From: Aquimonas voraii
GTDB taxonomy: Bacteria; Pseudomonadota; Gammaproteobacteria; Xanthomonadales; Xanthomonadaceae
Assembly: GCF_900101825.1 (NCBI RefSeq)
Contig: NZ_FNAG01000003.1
Coordinates: 1-64,000, forward strand
DNA: 64,000 nt
Direction: 5' to 3'
The translations under genes and the position numbers were made by a program. The notes below the pieces were generated by a model. It was not told where the DNA came from. It saw nothing but the letters and a program-made list of their open reading frames with translations, and made no database searches. This document shows, piece by piece, positions 34,429 through 43,147 of this stretch (the stretch's first letter is position 1; each line of letters opens with the position of its first letter).

Positions 34429-35286
34429 TCAGGGGCAGTGGGTTGTCCGGATCCTGCCGTGACACCCCCGGTGATCGCAGGTCACGCTGATGATCTCGAC
34501 TCCCGGCGTGCAGTTGACAGGAATGCCCCAGCGCTGCGCCTGGTCAAGGATGGACAGGATGTAGTCTTCGTCGAGGTAGTTGTCGGCACTGAAATCCCGC
34601 AGCGATTCGCGGCGATTCGGAAAGAACCGTCCGTTCAATTGCCCGGTGTCATCGATAATCTTGAATTCGTAGATGCCGACGGAGGGCGGGCTCGTGATTA
34701 GCATCAGGTTGAACTCGACGTTGATTCTTCCCCCGTCCGGGAAGCTCAGCGTGGCAACGAAGTTGCCGGTGCCCAGCCCCTCCACGGCGCCCAGCCGCGC
34801 CAGGGCCTGCTGAACCACCGGCGTGAGGTTGGCGACCGAGATGCCCGCGAACTCGCTGGTGAAAATCTGCTCAACCCGTGACTGGACGAAGCTGCGGGTC
34901 TGGCCGAAGGCGAAGCCGTTGCTGATGAACTCCGGAAGGGTGGGCGCCACCTCGGCTGGAACGGAAATCTGCTTCAACTCCGCCTCCGTTGCCCAATAGG
35001 CGTTCGCAAAGTCACGCATCTCGGGCTCGACAGGCACGCTCAGCGCCCGAACGATGTTGGTCCCTGGTTCGCTGGTCACCTGTAGCCACACCTTCTCGAC
35101 GTGCATCGCAGCGTTGTCGAACACGTAAACCGTCGCGTCATCGCGGGCGCTCGCCGCCGCTGCCAGAGCCGCGTTGCGATAGCCGCTGGGGTTGCAAGCA
35201 TCGCAGCGAGCCACCAAGGGGTCGGCAGCTTGGGAGCTGCCAGCCGCAGCGAGGAGCAGGACGCAGCAAGAAAGAAGTCTGAGCAT
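34429..35286 (-). CDS. Secreted protein of unknown function
   Basis: From the ATG at 35286 it is 285 residues with a signal peptide (MLRLLSCCVLLLAAAGSSQA). The mature protein starts near ADPLVARCDACNPSGYRNAA, has a Cys-x2-Cys pair, and ends with several cysteines (NCTPG, TCDHRGCHG), suggesting disulfides. The middle has alternating strand-like segments. I do not recognise the family. The frame is open to 35481 but would hide the signal peptide. It is convergent with nirS. Upstream, 35287-35570 holds no other gene. Confidence 0.65.
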   Translation of the reverse strand: MLRLLSCCVLLLAAAGSSQAADPLVARCDACNPSGYRNAALAAAASARDDATVYVFDNAAMHVEKVWLQVTSEPGTNIVRALSVPVEPEMRDFANAYWATEAELKQISVPAEVAPTLPEFISNGFAFGQTRSFVQSRVEQIFTSEFAGISVANLTPVVQQALARLGAVEGLGTGNFVATLSFPDGGRINVEFNLMLITSPPSVGIYEFKIIDDTGQLNGRFFPNRRESLRDFSADNYLDEDYILSILDQAQRWGIPVNCTPGVEIISVTCDHRGCHGRIRTTHCP

Positions 35287-35570
35287 GATCGATCGCCTCG
35301 AAAGAGCAGCCCTACCATTCGAAGTGGATTGCCGAAGGGAGCTGATCGCAAGCCTTCGGTCACGGAAAATCTCCGGGATTTCCCGGCGGATGGACAAGCT
35401 GTCATTTCTGACAGTGGGAGCAGGCTCGGCCCGCGTGGGCGGGCTCGCTGCAGAAGGTGATGCGAGACAGTCCGCCATCAACGCGCTTGTTGATGCAGGG
35501 CCGCACAGCGCTCGCTAGAGTCGCGCTCCGGGCATCCCCCGGTTTGCATGCGCGTGGAGATGCTCTGCCG

Positions 35571-36041
35571 ATGACGATGCCCCCTTCAGACGATAGAACC
35601 GGAGCGTCGACGGCGCCCCAAGCTCCCGATGCGTGGGGCGCGCTCGATCCCGTCCTCGCCGACGCCGCCCGCGCCGTGGCCGAACGCGCCTATGCGCCGT
35701 ACTCGAACTTCCATGTCGGCTGTGCACTGCGCACGGCCGGTGGCGGCGTGTACGCGGCCTGCAACGTCGAGAACAGCGCCTATCCGCTCAGCGGGTGCGC
35801 GGAGCGGCATGCGCTGGCGGCTGCGGTGGCGGCGGAGGGTGCAGGTGTCGAGGTGGTCGAGCTGGTGGTGCTGGCCTTCGATGCCGAGGGCCGTGCGCAG
35901 GAGGCCGCGCCCTGCGGCGGCTGCCGGCAGCAGATCTTCGAGCTGGGGCCGCGGGCATGCGTCGGCTTCGTCGCCGAGGGGGAGGTGCGCATGCTGCCGA
36001 TCGAGGCCTTGCTGCCTTTCGGTTTCCGGCTGGCGCCTTGA
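35571..36041 (+). CDS. cdd: Cytidine deaminase
   Basis: From the ATG at 35571 (or 35577) it is about 156 residues. The zinc site is complete: CNVENSAYPLSGCAERHAL with the catalytic C-A-E, and PCGGCRQQI with the two other cysteines. The N-terminal tail of about 25 residues before LDPVLADAARAV is longer than in small homotetrameric Cdd. It converts cytidine/deoxycytidine to (deoxy)uridine. It precedes the deo genes in the same direction but is separated from deoC by 185 bp that include a heptamer tract. Confidence 0.92.
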   Translation: MTMPPSDDRTGASTAPQAPDAWGALDPVLADAARAVAERAYAPYSNFHVGCALRTAGGGVYAACNVENSAYPLSGCAERHALAAAVAAEGAGVEVVELVVLAFDAEGRAQEAAPCGGCRQQIFELGPRACVGFVAEGEVRMLPIEALLPFGFRLAP

Positions 36042-36095
36042 GCTTCGCGCAAGGCATGGGGTGGGCTTGACCGCAGGCCCGGCCGCGCGACGCTG

Positions 36096-36143
36096 TCCCG
36101 AATCCCGAATCCCGAATCCCGAATCCCGAATCCCGAATCCCGG
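36096..36143. repeat. Heptamer tract (TCCCGAA)6
   Basis: Six perfect TCCCGAA units followed by TCCCGG, the longest tract of the family in the window. It lies between cdd and deoC and is a likely length-variable site. Confidence 0.95.
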
Positions 36144-36226
36144 CGACTCAGCCGCTTGATTCTGATCAGCGCCGTGTCCGTGCGGCGGGTGCAGGCTGTG
36201 GCTCCGTTCGCCCTGTCGCCACGCCC

Positions 36227-36982
36227 ATGTCCGACCCTGTCCTCACCGCGCGGCAGCTGCTGCCCCTGCTCGACCTGACCTGTCTCGACGAGGACGCCAC
36301 GCCGGCGCAGATCGCCGCGCTGTGCGCCCGCGCCGATGGGCCGCATGGGCGCGTGGCAGCGGTCTGCGTGTATCCCGAGCATGTCCAGCACGCGCGCTCG
36401 CGGCTGCCGGAATCGATCGCGGTGGCGACGGTGGTGAACTTCCCCGAGGGCGGCGAGGACCCGCTGCGGGTGGCGCGCGAGATCCGCCGCGCGCGTGCCG
36501 TCGGCGCGCAGGAGATCGATGCGGTGCTGCCCTGGCAGGCCCTGCTGCAGGGCCGCGAGGGCCCGGCCCGGCAGGTGCTGCGCGCCGCCCGCGAGGCCAG
36601 CGGCGGCGCCCTGCTCAAGATCATCCTCGAAAGCGGCGAACTGGCCGCACCCGATCGCATCGTCCTGGCCAGCGAGCTGGCGCTGGAGGCTGGCGCGGAT
36701 TTCCTCAAGACCAGCACCGGCAAGGCCAGCGTGGGCGCCACCCTGCCGGCCGCGCAGCTCATGCTGGACACGATCCGCCGGCGCGCGGCACCGGCGGGCT
36801 TCAAGGCCGCGGGAGGCTTGCGTTCGCTGGCCCAGGCCGAGCCCTACCTGCGCCTCGTCGAGCGCGAGCTGGGCGAGGCCGCGCGGGGGCCGGCGCGGCT
36901 GCGCTTCGGCGCCAGCGGCCTGCTCGACCAGATCGAGGCCGCGCTGGAAGGCCGACTCCCGACCGACACCGGCACCTACTGA
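36227..36982 (+). CDS. deoC: Deoxyribose-phosphate aldolase
   Basis: 251 residues. The Schiff-base lysine is in ADFLKTSTGK (near 165), the second lysine is in PAGFKAAGGLRS, and the EIDAVLPWQALLQG stretch carries the conserved aspartate. It cleaves 2-deoxyribose-5-phosphate to acetaldehyde and glyceraldehyde-3-phosphate in the cytoplasm, the last step of deoxynucleoside use. It starts the deoC-deoA-deoB-deoD series; deoA begins 10 nt after its stop. Confidence 0.94.
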   Translation: MSDPVLTARQLLPLLDLTCLDEDATPAQIAALCARADGPHGRVAAVCVYPEHVQHARSRLPESIAVATVVNFPEGGEDPLRVAREIRRARAVGAQEIDAVLPWQALLQGREGPARQVLRAAREASGGALLKIILESGELAAPDRIVLASELALEAGADFLKTSTGKASVGATLPAAQLMLDTIRRRAAPAGFKAAGGLRSLAQAEPYLRLVERELGEAARGPARLRFGASGLLDQIEAALEGRLPTDTGTY

Positions 36983-36992
36983 GGGTCCGCCC

Positions 36993-38474
36993 ATGCACGC
37001 CGCGCCCTTCCGTTTCGACAGCCTGATCGCGGCCAAGCGCGAGGGCCGCAGCGTGCTCGCCAGCGAGTGGTGCGAAGTCGCGCAGGGCCTGGCCGACGGC
37101 CGGCTCGACGACGCCCAGGCCGGCGCGCTGGCGATGGCGGTCTGCCTGCGCGGGCTCTCACCCCGCGAGACGCGCGACCTCACCGCATCGATGCGTGACT
37201 CCGGCCGCGTGCTGAATTGGCCTGCGCTGGGCGTCCATGCGCCGGTGCTGGACAAGCACTCCACCGGCGGCGTCGGCGACTGCCTCAGCCTGGTGCTGGC
37301 GCCGGTGCTGGCGGCCTGCGGTGCGGCCGTGCCGATGGTGTCGGGGCGTGGCCTCGGCCACACCGGCGGCACGCTGGACAAGCTGGAAGCCCTGCCAGGC
37401 CTGCGCACCGAGCTCAGCCTCGAGCAGTTCGCCAGCTGCGTGCGTCGGCAGGGGCTGGCGATCGTCAGCGCCTCGCGTGAACTGGCGCCGGCCGACCAGC
37501 GCCTGTATGCGATTCGCGACCGCACCGCCACGGTCGACTCGCTGCCGCTGATCGTGAGCTCGATCCTGTCGAAGAAGCTCGCCGCCGGCGTGCAGCACCT
37601 GCTGTTGGACCTCAAGCTCGGCTCCGGGGCGATCTTCCGCGAGCGCGGCGAGAGCGAGGCCCTGGCCCAGGCGCTGGTGGCCACCGCGCAGGCCCTGGGC
37701 CTCGGCTGCGAACTGGCCTTCAGCGACATGGACCAGCCGCTGGCCAATGCCGCCGGCAATGCGCTCGAACTGGATGCCGTGGCTCGCGTCCTGCGCGGCG
37801 AGGACACGCGCTCGCGCCTGTATCGGTTGAACCTCGCCTTCTGCGCGCGCCTGCTGCTGCACGGCGGTCTCTGCGAAGACGAGGCCGAAGCGCAGGCGCG
37901 GGTGCACTGGGCCCTGTGCAGCGGCCAGGCGGCGGCGCGCTTCGAGGCCATGGTGCGGGTCATGGGCGGGCCGGCCGAGGCGCTGTCGGCACCGCATCGC
38001 TGGCGCGAACAGGCGCCCTGCGTGGGCGATCTAGTCGCTGCAGACGACGGCGTGCTGGCGCGCATCGACACCCGCGCCCTGGGCCAGGTCTGCCTGCAGC
38101 TGGGCGCGGGCCGCGGTGCGGCCGACGCGCGCATCGACCCGCGCGTGGGGCTGTCGGACATCCTCGAGGTCGGCGGCCGAGTGCGCCGCGGCGACCCGCT
38201 GCTGCGTATCCACGCGGCCAGCGCGTCGGCGCTGGAGGCGGCGCGACAGGCCTTGCTGCCGGCCCTGCAGCTCAGCGAACGCATCCCGGAACCGCGGCCG
38301 CTGCTGCACGGCTGGCTGGAGCCGAGCCCGGAGGCTTTCGCCAACGCACAGAGCGAGGCCTGCGCGGCGCAGCGCGCCTGCCGTGACTGCGCCGAGCCCG
38401 GCTGCCGCGGCCCGCAGGCGCTGGCCGCCAGCCGCGCCCAGAGCCGCTGCCGCGACGCCGCCCTGCTCGCATGA
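36993..38474 (+). CDS. deoA: Thymidine phosphorylase
   Basis: 493 residues; start ATG 36993. The phosphate/pyrimidine site DKHSTGGVGDCLSL near 85, GRGLGHTGGTLDKLEA near 115 and SSILSKKLAAGVQHLLLDLK near 195 are diagnostic of the pyrimidine-nucleoside phosphorylase family. It converts thymidine plus phosphate to thymine and deoxyribose-1-phosphate, the DeoB substrate. Longer than E. coli DeoA (440) owing to a Cys-rich, probably non-catalytic tail after about 440 (CRDCAEPGCRGPQ). It ends in an ATGA overlap with deoB. Confidence 0.94.
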   Translation: MHAAPFRFDSLIAAKREGRSVLASEWCEVAQGLADGRLDDAQAGALAMAVCLRGLSPRETRDLTASMRDSGRVLNWPALGVHAPVLDKHSTGGVGDCLSLVLAPVLAACGAAVPMVSGRGLGHTGGTLDKLEALPGLRTELSLEQFASCVRRQGLAIVSASRELAPADQRLYAIRDRTATVDSLPLIVSSILSKKLAAGVQHLLLDLKLGSGAIFRERGESEALAQALVATAQALGLGCELAFSDMDQPLANAAGNALELDAVARVLRGEDTRSRLYRLNLAFCARLLLHGGLCEDEAEAQARVHWALCSGQAAARFEAMVRVMGGPAEALSAPHRWREQAPCVGDLVAADDGVLARIDTRALGQVCLQLGAGRGAADARIDPRVGLSDILEVGGRVRRGDPLLRIHAASASALEAARQALLPALQLSERIPEPRPLLHGWLEPSPEAFANAQSEACAAQRACRDCAEPGCRGPQALAASRAQSRCRDAALLA

Positions 38475-39733
38475 GCGCGCCGCGCATCCGCCGCGCCGTG
38501 GTGGTGGTGCTGGATTCGCTCGGCATCGGCGCACTGCCCGACGCCGAGCGCTTCGGCGATGCCGGCAGCGACACCCTGGGCCATATCGCCGCGGCCTGTG
38601 CGGCGGGGGAGGCCGACAGCGGGCCACGCGCGGGCCTGCCCGAGTGGCTTGCGCGCAGCGGTCCGCTGCGGGTGCCGAATCTCGAAGCCTTGGGCCTCGG
38701 CCGCGCCGCACGCCTGGCGACGGGCCGCCTGCCGGCCGGCTTCGACGATACGGCGCCGATGAAGGGGGCGTGGTCCGCGGCGCGCGAGCGCTCGCCCGGC
38801 AAGGACACCGTCACCGGCCACTGGGAGCTGATGGGCCTGCCGCTGAAGCAGGCGTGGGGCTATTTCAGCGCGCCGGTCGACAGCTTTCCGCCCGCGCTGC
38901 TCGATGCGCTGGCCGCCGAGTGCAGCCTGCCCGGCTGGCTGGGCAACTGCCACGCCTCGGGCACCGAGATCCTGAAGCGCCTCGGCGAGGCGCATATCGC
39001 CAGCGGCAAGCCCATCATCTACACCTCGGCCGATTCGGTGCTGCAGATCGCCGCGCATGAGCAGCACTTCGGCCTCGCGCGCCTGTATGCACTGTGCGAG
39101 GCCGCGCGCCGCCATGTCGATGCCTGGAACATCGGCCGCGTCATCGCCCGGCCTTTTGTCGGCGACAGCGCCGAGAGCTTCCGCCGCACCGGCAACCGCC
39201 ACGACTATGCGGTGCCGCCGCCGGGCTCGACCCTGCTCGACGTGCTCCAGCAGAACGGGCTCGCCACCGTCGGGGTCGGCAAGATCGGCGATCTGTTCGC
39301 CCATCGCGGGCTGGACGAGGAGATCCACGCCAGCGGTCTCGACGGCCAGATCGACGCCACTCTGGCCGCGGTGGATGCGCTGGACCGCCCCGGCCTGGTG
39401 TTCGCCAACCTGGTCGACTTCGACAGCGAGTACGGGCACCGCCGCGACGTGGCCGGCTATGCCGCGGCGCTGGAGCGCTTCGATGCGCGCCTGCCCGAGC
39501 TGCGCGCGCGGCTCGACTCCGACGACCTGCTGGTGCTGACCGCCGACCACGGCAACGACCCGACCTGGCGCGGCAGCGACCACACCCGCGAGCACGTGCC
39601 GATCCTGGTCTCCGGCGCCCATGTCGCGCCGGTCAGCCTCGGCCTGCGCGCGGGCTTCGCCGACCTCGCCCAGGGCCTGGCCACGGCCTTCGGGCTGGCG
39701 CCGCTGGCCGCCGGGCGCGACCTGTTCGAGTAG
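38471..39733 (+). CDS. deoB: Phosphopentomutase
   Basis: 420 residues, alkaline-phosphatase-superfamily fold. The N-terminal metal site VVVVLDSLGIGALPDAERFG, GKDTVTGHWELMG (phosphorylated threonine) and TADHGNDPTWRGSDHTREHV at the C-terminus supply the two-metal ligands. It interconverts (deoxy)ribose-1- and 5-phosphates, linking deoA/deoD with deoC. The start overlaps the deoA stop (ATGA). Confidence 0.95.
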   Translation: MSAPRIRRAVVVVLDSLGIGALPDAERFGDAGSDTLGHIAAACAAGEADSGPRAGLPEWLARSGPLRVPNLEALGLGRAARLATGRLPAGFDDTAPMKGAWSAARERSPGKDTVTGHWELMGLPLKQAWGYFSAPVDSFPPALLDALAAECSLPGWLGNCHASGTEILKRLGEAHIASGKPIIYTSADSVLQIAAHEQHFGLARLYALCEAARRHVDAWNIGRVIARPFVGDSAESFRRTGNRHDYAVPPPGSTLLDVLQQNGLATVGVGKIGDLFAHRGLDEEIHASGLDGQIDATLAAVDALDRPGLVFANLVDFDSEYGHRRDVAGYAAALERFDARLPELRARLDSDDLLVLTADHGNDPTWRGSDHTREHVPILVSGAHVAPVSLGLRAGFADLAQGLATAFGLAPLAAGRDLFE

Positions 39734-39774
39734 CGCGCTGCGCTGGACCTTCCGATCCGCTGCCGGAGTTTTCG

Positions 39775-40584
39775 ATGAGCACGCCCCACCTTGGCGCCGA
39801 AGCCGGTGCCTTCGCCGACACCGTGCTGCTGCCGGGCGACCCGCTGCGCGCGCGCCACATCGCCGAGCACTTCCTCGACGACGCGGTCGAGGTCAACCGC
39901 GTGCGCGGCATGCTCGGCTATACCGGGAGCTACCGCGGCCGGCCGATCAGCGTGCTCGGCAGCGGCATGGGCATGCCGTCGTGCCTGATCTATGCCACCG
40001 AGCTGATCCGCGAGTACGGCGCGCGTCGCCTGCTGCGGCTTGGCACGGCCGGCAGCCTGCAGCGGGATCTGAAGCTTGGCGCGCTGGTGCTGGCGACCGC
40101 GGCCAGCACCGACTCCAGCCTCAACCGCCGCCGCTTCGACGGCATGGACTACGCGCCACCGGCGAGCTTCGCCCTGTGCCGGCGCATTGCCGAAGCGGCG
40201 GAGTCGGCGGGCGCTGCCCTGCATGCAGGGGGCGTGTTCTCCACCGACCGCTTCTACAGCGATGAGCCGGCGCTGCTGACGCTGTTGGAGCGCATGGGCC
40301 TGCTGGCGGTGGAGATGGAAGCCGCTGCGCTGTTCGGTATCGCCGCCGAGCACGGCGTCGAGGCCGGCTGCCTGCTCACCCTCAGCGACGAGCTGCACAG
40401 CGGCCAGCGCTTTTCCGCCCGCCAGCGCGAGGAAGGCCTGGCCTTGGCCACGCGAATTGCGCTGGAGGCGCTCGCATGGGGCGGGATTGGGGATTCGGGA
40501 TTCGGGATTCGGGATTCGAAGCGGCGCGGCGACTGCGTGACCCAAGGGGCGTGCTGCTTGCAAAGGGTGGGCCCTGGCTCCTGA
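39775..40584 (+). CDS. deoD: Purine-nucleoside phosphorylase with repeat-derived tail
   Basis: From the ATG at 39775 it is 269 residues. DeoD hallmarks: LLPGDPLRARHIAEHF, SVLGSGMGMPS, LRLGTAGSLQ, AVEMEAAALFGIA, LTLSDELHSGQ (the SD pair of the base site). The trimeric/hexameric enzyme frees purine bases from nucleosides. Natural DeoD ends near 235 (ALEALAW); residues 235-269 here are encoded by a GGGATTC tract, a block GGCGACTGCGTGACCCAAGG and a degenerate palindrome, i.e. the native stop was lost by repeat insertion and translation runs on to TGA at 40582. Confidence 0.92.
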   Translation: MSTPHLGAEAGAFADTVLLPGDPLRARHIAEHFLDDAVEVNRVRGMLGYTGSYRGRPISVLGSGMGMPSCLIYATELIREYGARRLLRLGTAGSLQRDLKLGALVLATAASTDSSLNRRRFDGMDYAPPASFALCRRIAEAAESAGAALHAGGVFSTDRFYSDEPALLTLLERMGLLAVEMEAAALFGIAAEHGVEAGCLLTLSDELHSGQRFSARQREEGLALATRIALEALAWGGIGDSGFGIRDSKRRGDCVTQGACCLQRVGPGS

Positions 40585-40687
40585 TAACCGGGATTTGGGA
40601 TTCGGGATTCGGGATTCGAAGAGGCGCGGCGACTGCGTGACCCAAGGGGCGTCCCGCTCGCATAGGGTGGGCCCTGGCCCACCCTAT
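40483..40687. repeat. Tandem 100-bp compound repeat (heptamers plus palindrome)
   Basis: Two tandem units: heptamer tract (40483-40520 and 40590-40620), a conserved block GGCGACTGCGTGACCCAAGG (40529 and 40629, exactly 100 bp apart), then a palindrome (degenerate 40562-40583; perfect and fully extended 40662-40687). The first unit lies in the deoD 3' end, the second in the spacer before the photolyase-like gene. Confidence 0.9.
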
Positions 40688-40767
40688 GCGGGATTCAGCG
40701 GATCGCCCTGCCGCGCCCACCGAGCGAATCCACATCGCCTGCGCGCGCACGATGCTCTGATGCGCGC

Positions 40768-42033
40768 ATGCCCATCGCCCCGCCTTCCGCTCTCGACCTG
40801 TTCCCTCCCACCCGGACGGAGGGTCTGCGCCGGCTGCAGGCCTTCCTGCCGCGTGCGGGTGCACGCTATGCCGCCGAGCGCAATCACGACCTCGGTCTTG
40901 AGGCACGCGGCAATGTCTCGATGCTCTCGCCCTACCTGCGCCATCGCCTGCTGACCGAAGCCGAGGTGGTGCGTGCGGTGCTGGCGCGACACGGGCATGC
41001 CGCGGCCGAGAAGTTCGTGCAGGAGGTGCTCTGGCGCACCTACTGGAAGGGCTGGCTGGAGCTGCGGCCCGAGGCGTGGCGTCGCTACCGCGCGGAGCTC
41101 GCGCACGAGCGCGCGGCGACCGCGGCCAACGCCGGACGGGCGCATGCGCTGGCCCAGGCCGAGCGCGGTGCCACCGGCATCGAGGGCTTCGACGACTGGG
41201 CGCGCGAACTGGTGGAAACCGGCTACCTGCACAACCACGCGCGCATGTGGTTCGCGTCGATCTGGATCTTCACCCTGCGCCTGCCGTGGACGCTGGGCGC
41301 CGACTTCTTCGCCCGCCATCTGCTCGATGCCGATCCCGCCTCGAACACGCTCGGCTGGCGCTGGGTGGCCGGCCTGCAGACGCCCGGCAAGACCTATGCG
41401 GCCAGCGCCGACAACATCGCCCGCTACAGCGGCGGGCGTTTCCGGCCGCAGGGCCTGGCCAGCGTCTGCGAGGCCCTGAGCGAGCCTCCGCTGCCGTGCG
41501 CGCAGGCGCTGCCGCCGCGCAAGCCGCTCGATGCGTCCACGCCCTGCCTGCTGCTGGTCCACGGCGAGGATCTAGATCCGCACAGTCTGCTGCCGGAAGG
41601 CCCGCGTCCGCGTCATGTGCTGATTGTCGAAGGCGTCGGCGCGGCGTCGGCCGAGGGGTCCAGCGCTGGCCGCGACTGGCCCTGGGGCGCAAAGGCCAAG
41701 GCCTTCGTCCACGGCGCCTGCCTCGATCTGGAAGCGCGCCTGGTGGCGGACGGGCTGGCGGTGACGCGGTTGCCGGCACTCGGGGCCGATGCGCTCGCCA
41801 CGATCGCCGGCGACAGCGGCGTGTCGACCGTCGTCACGGCCGAAGCCCCGGTCGGCCCGGTCGCCGATGCGCTCGACGGACTCGAGTCGGCGCTGGCCAA
41901 ACGCGGCCTCCGCCTGCAGCGCCTGCGCCGCGACTGGGACAGCCGCTTCTGGCCGCGCGCCAGCCGCGGCTTCTTCGCCTTCCGCGAGCACATCGCCGAT
42001 GAGCTGCGCGCGCTCGGAATGCCGGGCCTGTGA
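40768..42033 (+). CDS. Photolyase/cryptochrome-like protein with permuted domain order
   Basis: 421 residues. The N-terminal half (about 15-225) matches the photolyase FAD-binding domain: RNHDLGLEARGNVSMLSPYL, QEVLWRTYWKGWLELRP, HNHARMWFASIWIF, LDADPASNTLGWRWVAGLQT. There is no antenna domain before it. Instead residues about 255-420 have a Rossmann-like alternation (CLLLVHGEDLD, HVLIVEG, AFVHGACLDLEARLVADGLA, VSTVVTAEAPVGPVADALDG, FFAFREHIADEL) that follows the order of a photolyase N-terminal domain. Likely DNA repair or light sensing. The next gene (DCC protein) starts in a GTGA overlap. Confidence 0.82.
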   Translation: MPIAPPSALDLFPPTRTEGLRRLQAFLPRAGARYAAERNHDLGLEARGNVSMLSPYLRHRLLTEAEVVRAVLARHGHAAAEKFVQEVLWRTYWKGWLELRPEAWRRYRAELAHERAATAANAGRAHALAQAERGATGIEGFDDWARELVETGYLHNHARMWFASIWIFTLRLPWTLGADFFARHLLDADPASNTLGWRWVAGLQTPGKTYAASADNIARYSGGRFRPQGLASVCEALSEPPLPCAQALPPRKPLDASTPCLLLVHGEDLDPHSLLPEGPRPRHVLIVEGVGAASAEGSSAGRDWPWGAKAKAFVHGACLDLEARLVADGLAVTRLPALGADALATIAGDSGVSTVVTAEAPVGPVADALDGLESALAKRGLRLQRLRRDWDSRFWPRASRGFFAFREHIADELRALGMPGL

Positions 42034-42386
42034 GCACGCCCGCGCTCACGGTCTGGTACGACGGCGCCTGTCCGCTGTGCCGCCGCGAGATCGCCCTGAT
42101 GTGTCGACTCGACTGGCGCCGGCGGGTGGCTTTCGTGAATCTCAGCGAGGCCGCACCGGAGGCCTGCCCCCTCGATCCGGCCGCGCTGCTGGCGCGGATG
42201 CATGCGGGCGACGGCGAGCGTCTGTACGACGGTGCGGCGGCCTTCGCCGCCCTGTGGCGGCAGCTGCCCCTGCTCTGGCCGCTGGGCCAGCTCGCGCGCC
42301 TGCCCTTGGTGCTCACCGTGCTGGAACGCGGCTACGTCCGATTCCTGCGCTGGCGGCCGCGGCTGCAGCGCTGGGCTGGCGGATGA
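42030..42386 (+). CDS. DCC-family thiol-disulfide protein (DUF393)
   Basis: GTG start overlapping the photolyase-like stop; 118 residues. The N-terminal WYDGACPLCRREI has the DxxCPxC motif of the DCC family, thioredoxin-like predicted thiol-disulfide oxidoreductases, followed by a helical tail ending RFLRWRPRLQRWAGG. Family members are often encoded near photolyase-like genes, as here. The partner is unknown. Translation is coupled to the upstream gene. Confidence 0.85.
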   Translation: MSTPALTVWYDGACPLCRREIALMCRLDWRRRVAFVNLSEAAPEACPLDPAALLARMHAGDGERLYDGAAAFAALWRQLPLLWPLGQLARLPLVLTVLERGYVRFLRWRPRLQRWAGG

Positions 42387-42400
42387 CCGCCCGACAGCAG

Positions 42401-42420
42401 GTTCAGCTCGGGGCCTGAAC
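42401..42420. terminator. Small hairpin between convergent genes
   Basis: GTTCAG (42401-42406) pairs with CTGAAC (42415-42420) in the 33-bp gap between the DCC gene and ogt, overlapping the ogt stop by one base. It may be a bidirectional terminator, but it is short and without a T run. Confidence 0.3.
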
Positions 42421-42965
42421 TAGCGCGGCAGCCGCGTCGCCCGCCCCGAGGCGCCATGCGCCAGCCTGGGCAGCAGGCCCTCGTGCTCCAGCAGCCAGCG
42501 CTTGCGCTCCAGCCCCGCGGCATAGCCGGTGAGCGCGCCGTTCGCGCCGACCACGCGGTGACAGGGCAGCACCAGCAGCAGCGGATTCGCGCCGACGGCA
42601 GCACCGATCGCGCGCGCGCTGCCGGCGCGGCCGATGCGCTCGGCCAGCTCGGCATAGCTGCAGGTGCGGCCGGGGGGGATGGTGCGCAGTGCGGTCCACA
42701 CCTGCTGCTGCAGCGGGCTGCCCTGCGGATCGACGTCAAGCGCATCCAGCGCCTGCAGGTCGCCATCGAAATAGCGGCGCAGCGCAGCCACTGCAGCCGA
42801 CGCCACGGCGGCCGGCGGCGCGGCCGCGAGCGCCGCGCGTCGCGCCTCCGGCAGGCGGTCGAGGGTATCCAGCCAGTCGACGACGGCGAGGCGGCCGTCA
42901 GCTGTGCTGAAGACCAGCAGCTTGCCCAGCGGCGTGGCCAGGCTTTCGCGAAGCAGGGGAGTCAT
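42420..42965 (-). CDS. ogt: Methylated-DNA-protein cysteine methyltransferase
   Basis: From the ATG at 42965 it is 181 residues (42974 is an alternative). The active site PCHRVVGANGALTGYAAGLE with the acceptor Cys and the preceding SARAIGAAVGANPLLLVLPC are typical, as is the DNA-binding GRTCSYAELAERIGR. It removes O6-alkylguanine suicidally. The Ada-type N-terminal zinc and AraC domains are absent, so it is an Ogt-type enzyme. It is convergent with the photolyase-like/DCC pair, forming a DNA-repair neighbourhood. Confidence 0.92.
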   Translation of the reverse strand: MTPLLRESLATPLGKLLVFSTADGRLAVVDWLDTLDRLPEARRAALAAAPPAAVASAAVAALRRYFDGDLQALDALDVDPQGSPLQQQVWTALRTIPPGRTCSYAELAERIGRAGSARAIGAAVGANPLLLVLPCHRVVGANGALTGYAAGLERKRWLLEHEGLLPRLAHGASGRATRLPR

Positions 42966-43147
42966 GGCGCGCATTGTCGCTTGAGGCGTCGATGGCGTCA
43001 GCCGACCTCGTTGGCCTGCTCGCCAAGCGAGCCGGCGAGACGGCACAGGTCTTGCCTGCCTGCAGCAGACATCAGCACCGGGTCCGGCGCTTGCCGCGAC
43101 CGTGGCCATGACGGTTCCCGACCCTCTCTCCTGCACGATCCCATCGC

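Noticed and set aside
36096-36143. Possible CRISPR-like array
   Set aside because: Pure 7-bp tandem repeat without spacers; no cas genes in the window.
35780-39622. Open frame of 1,280 codons on the minus strand opposite cdd-deoC-deoA-deoB
   Set aside because: It is antisense to four clearly identified enzymes; the composition is low-complexity and such frames are expected opposite high-GC3 genes.
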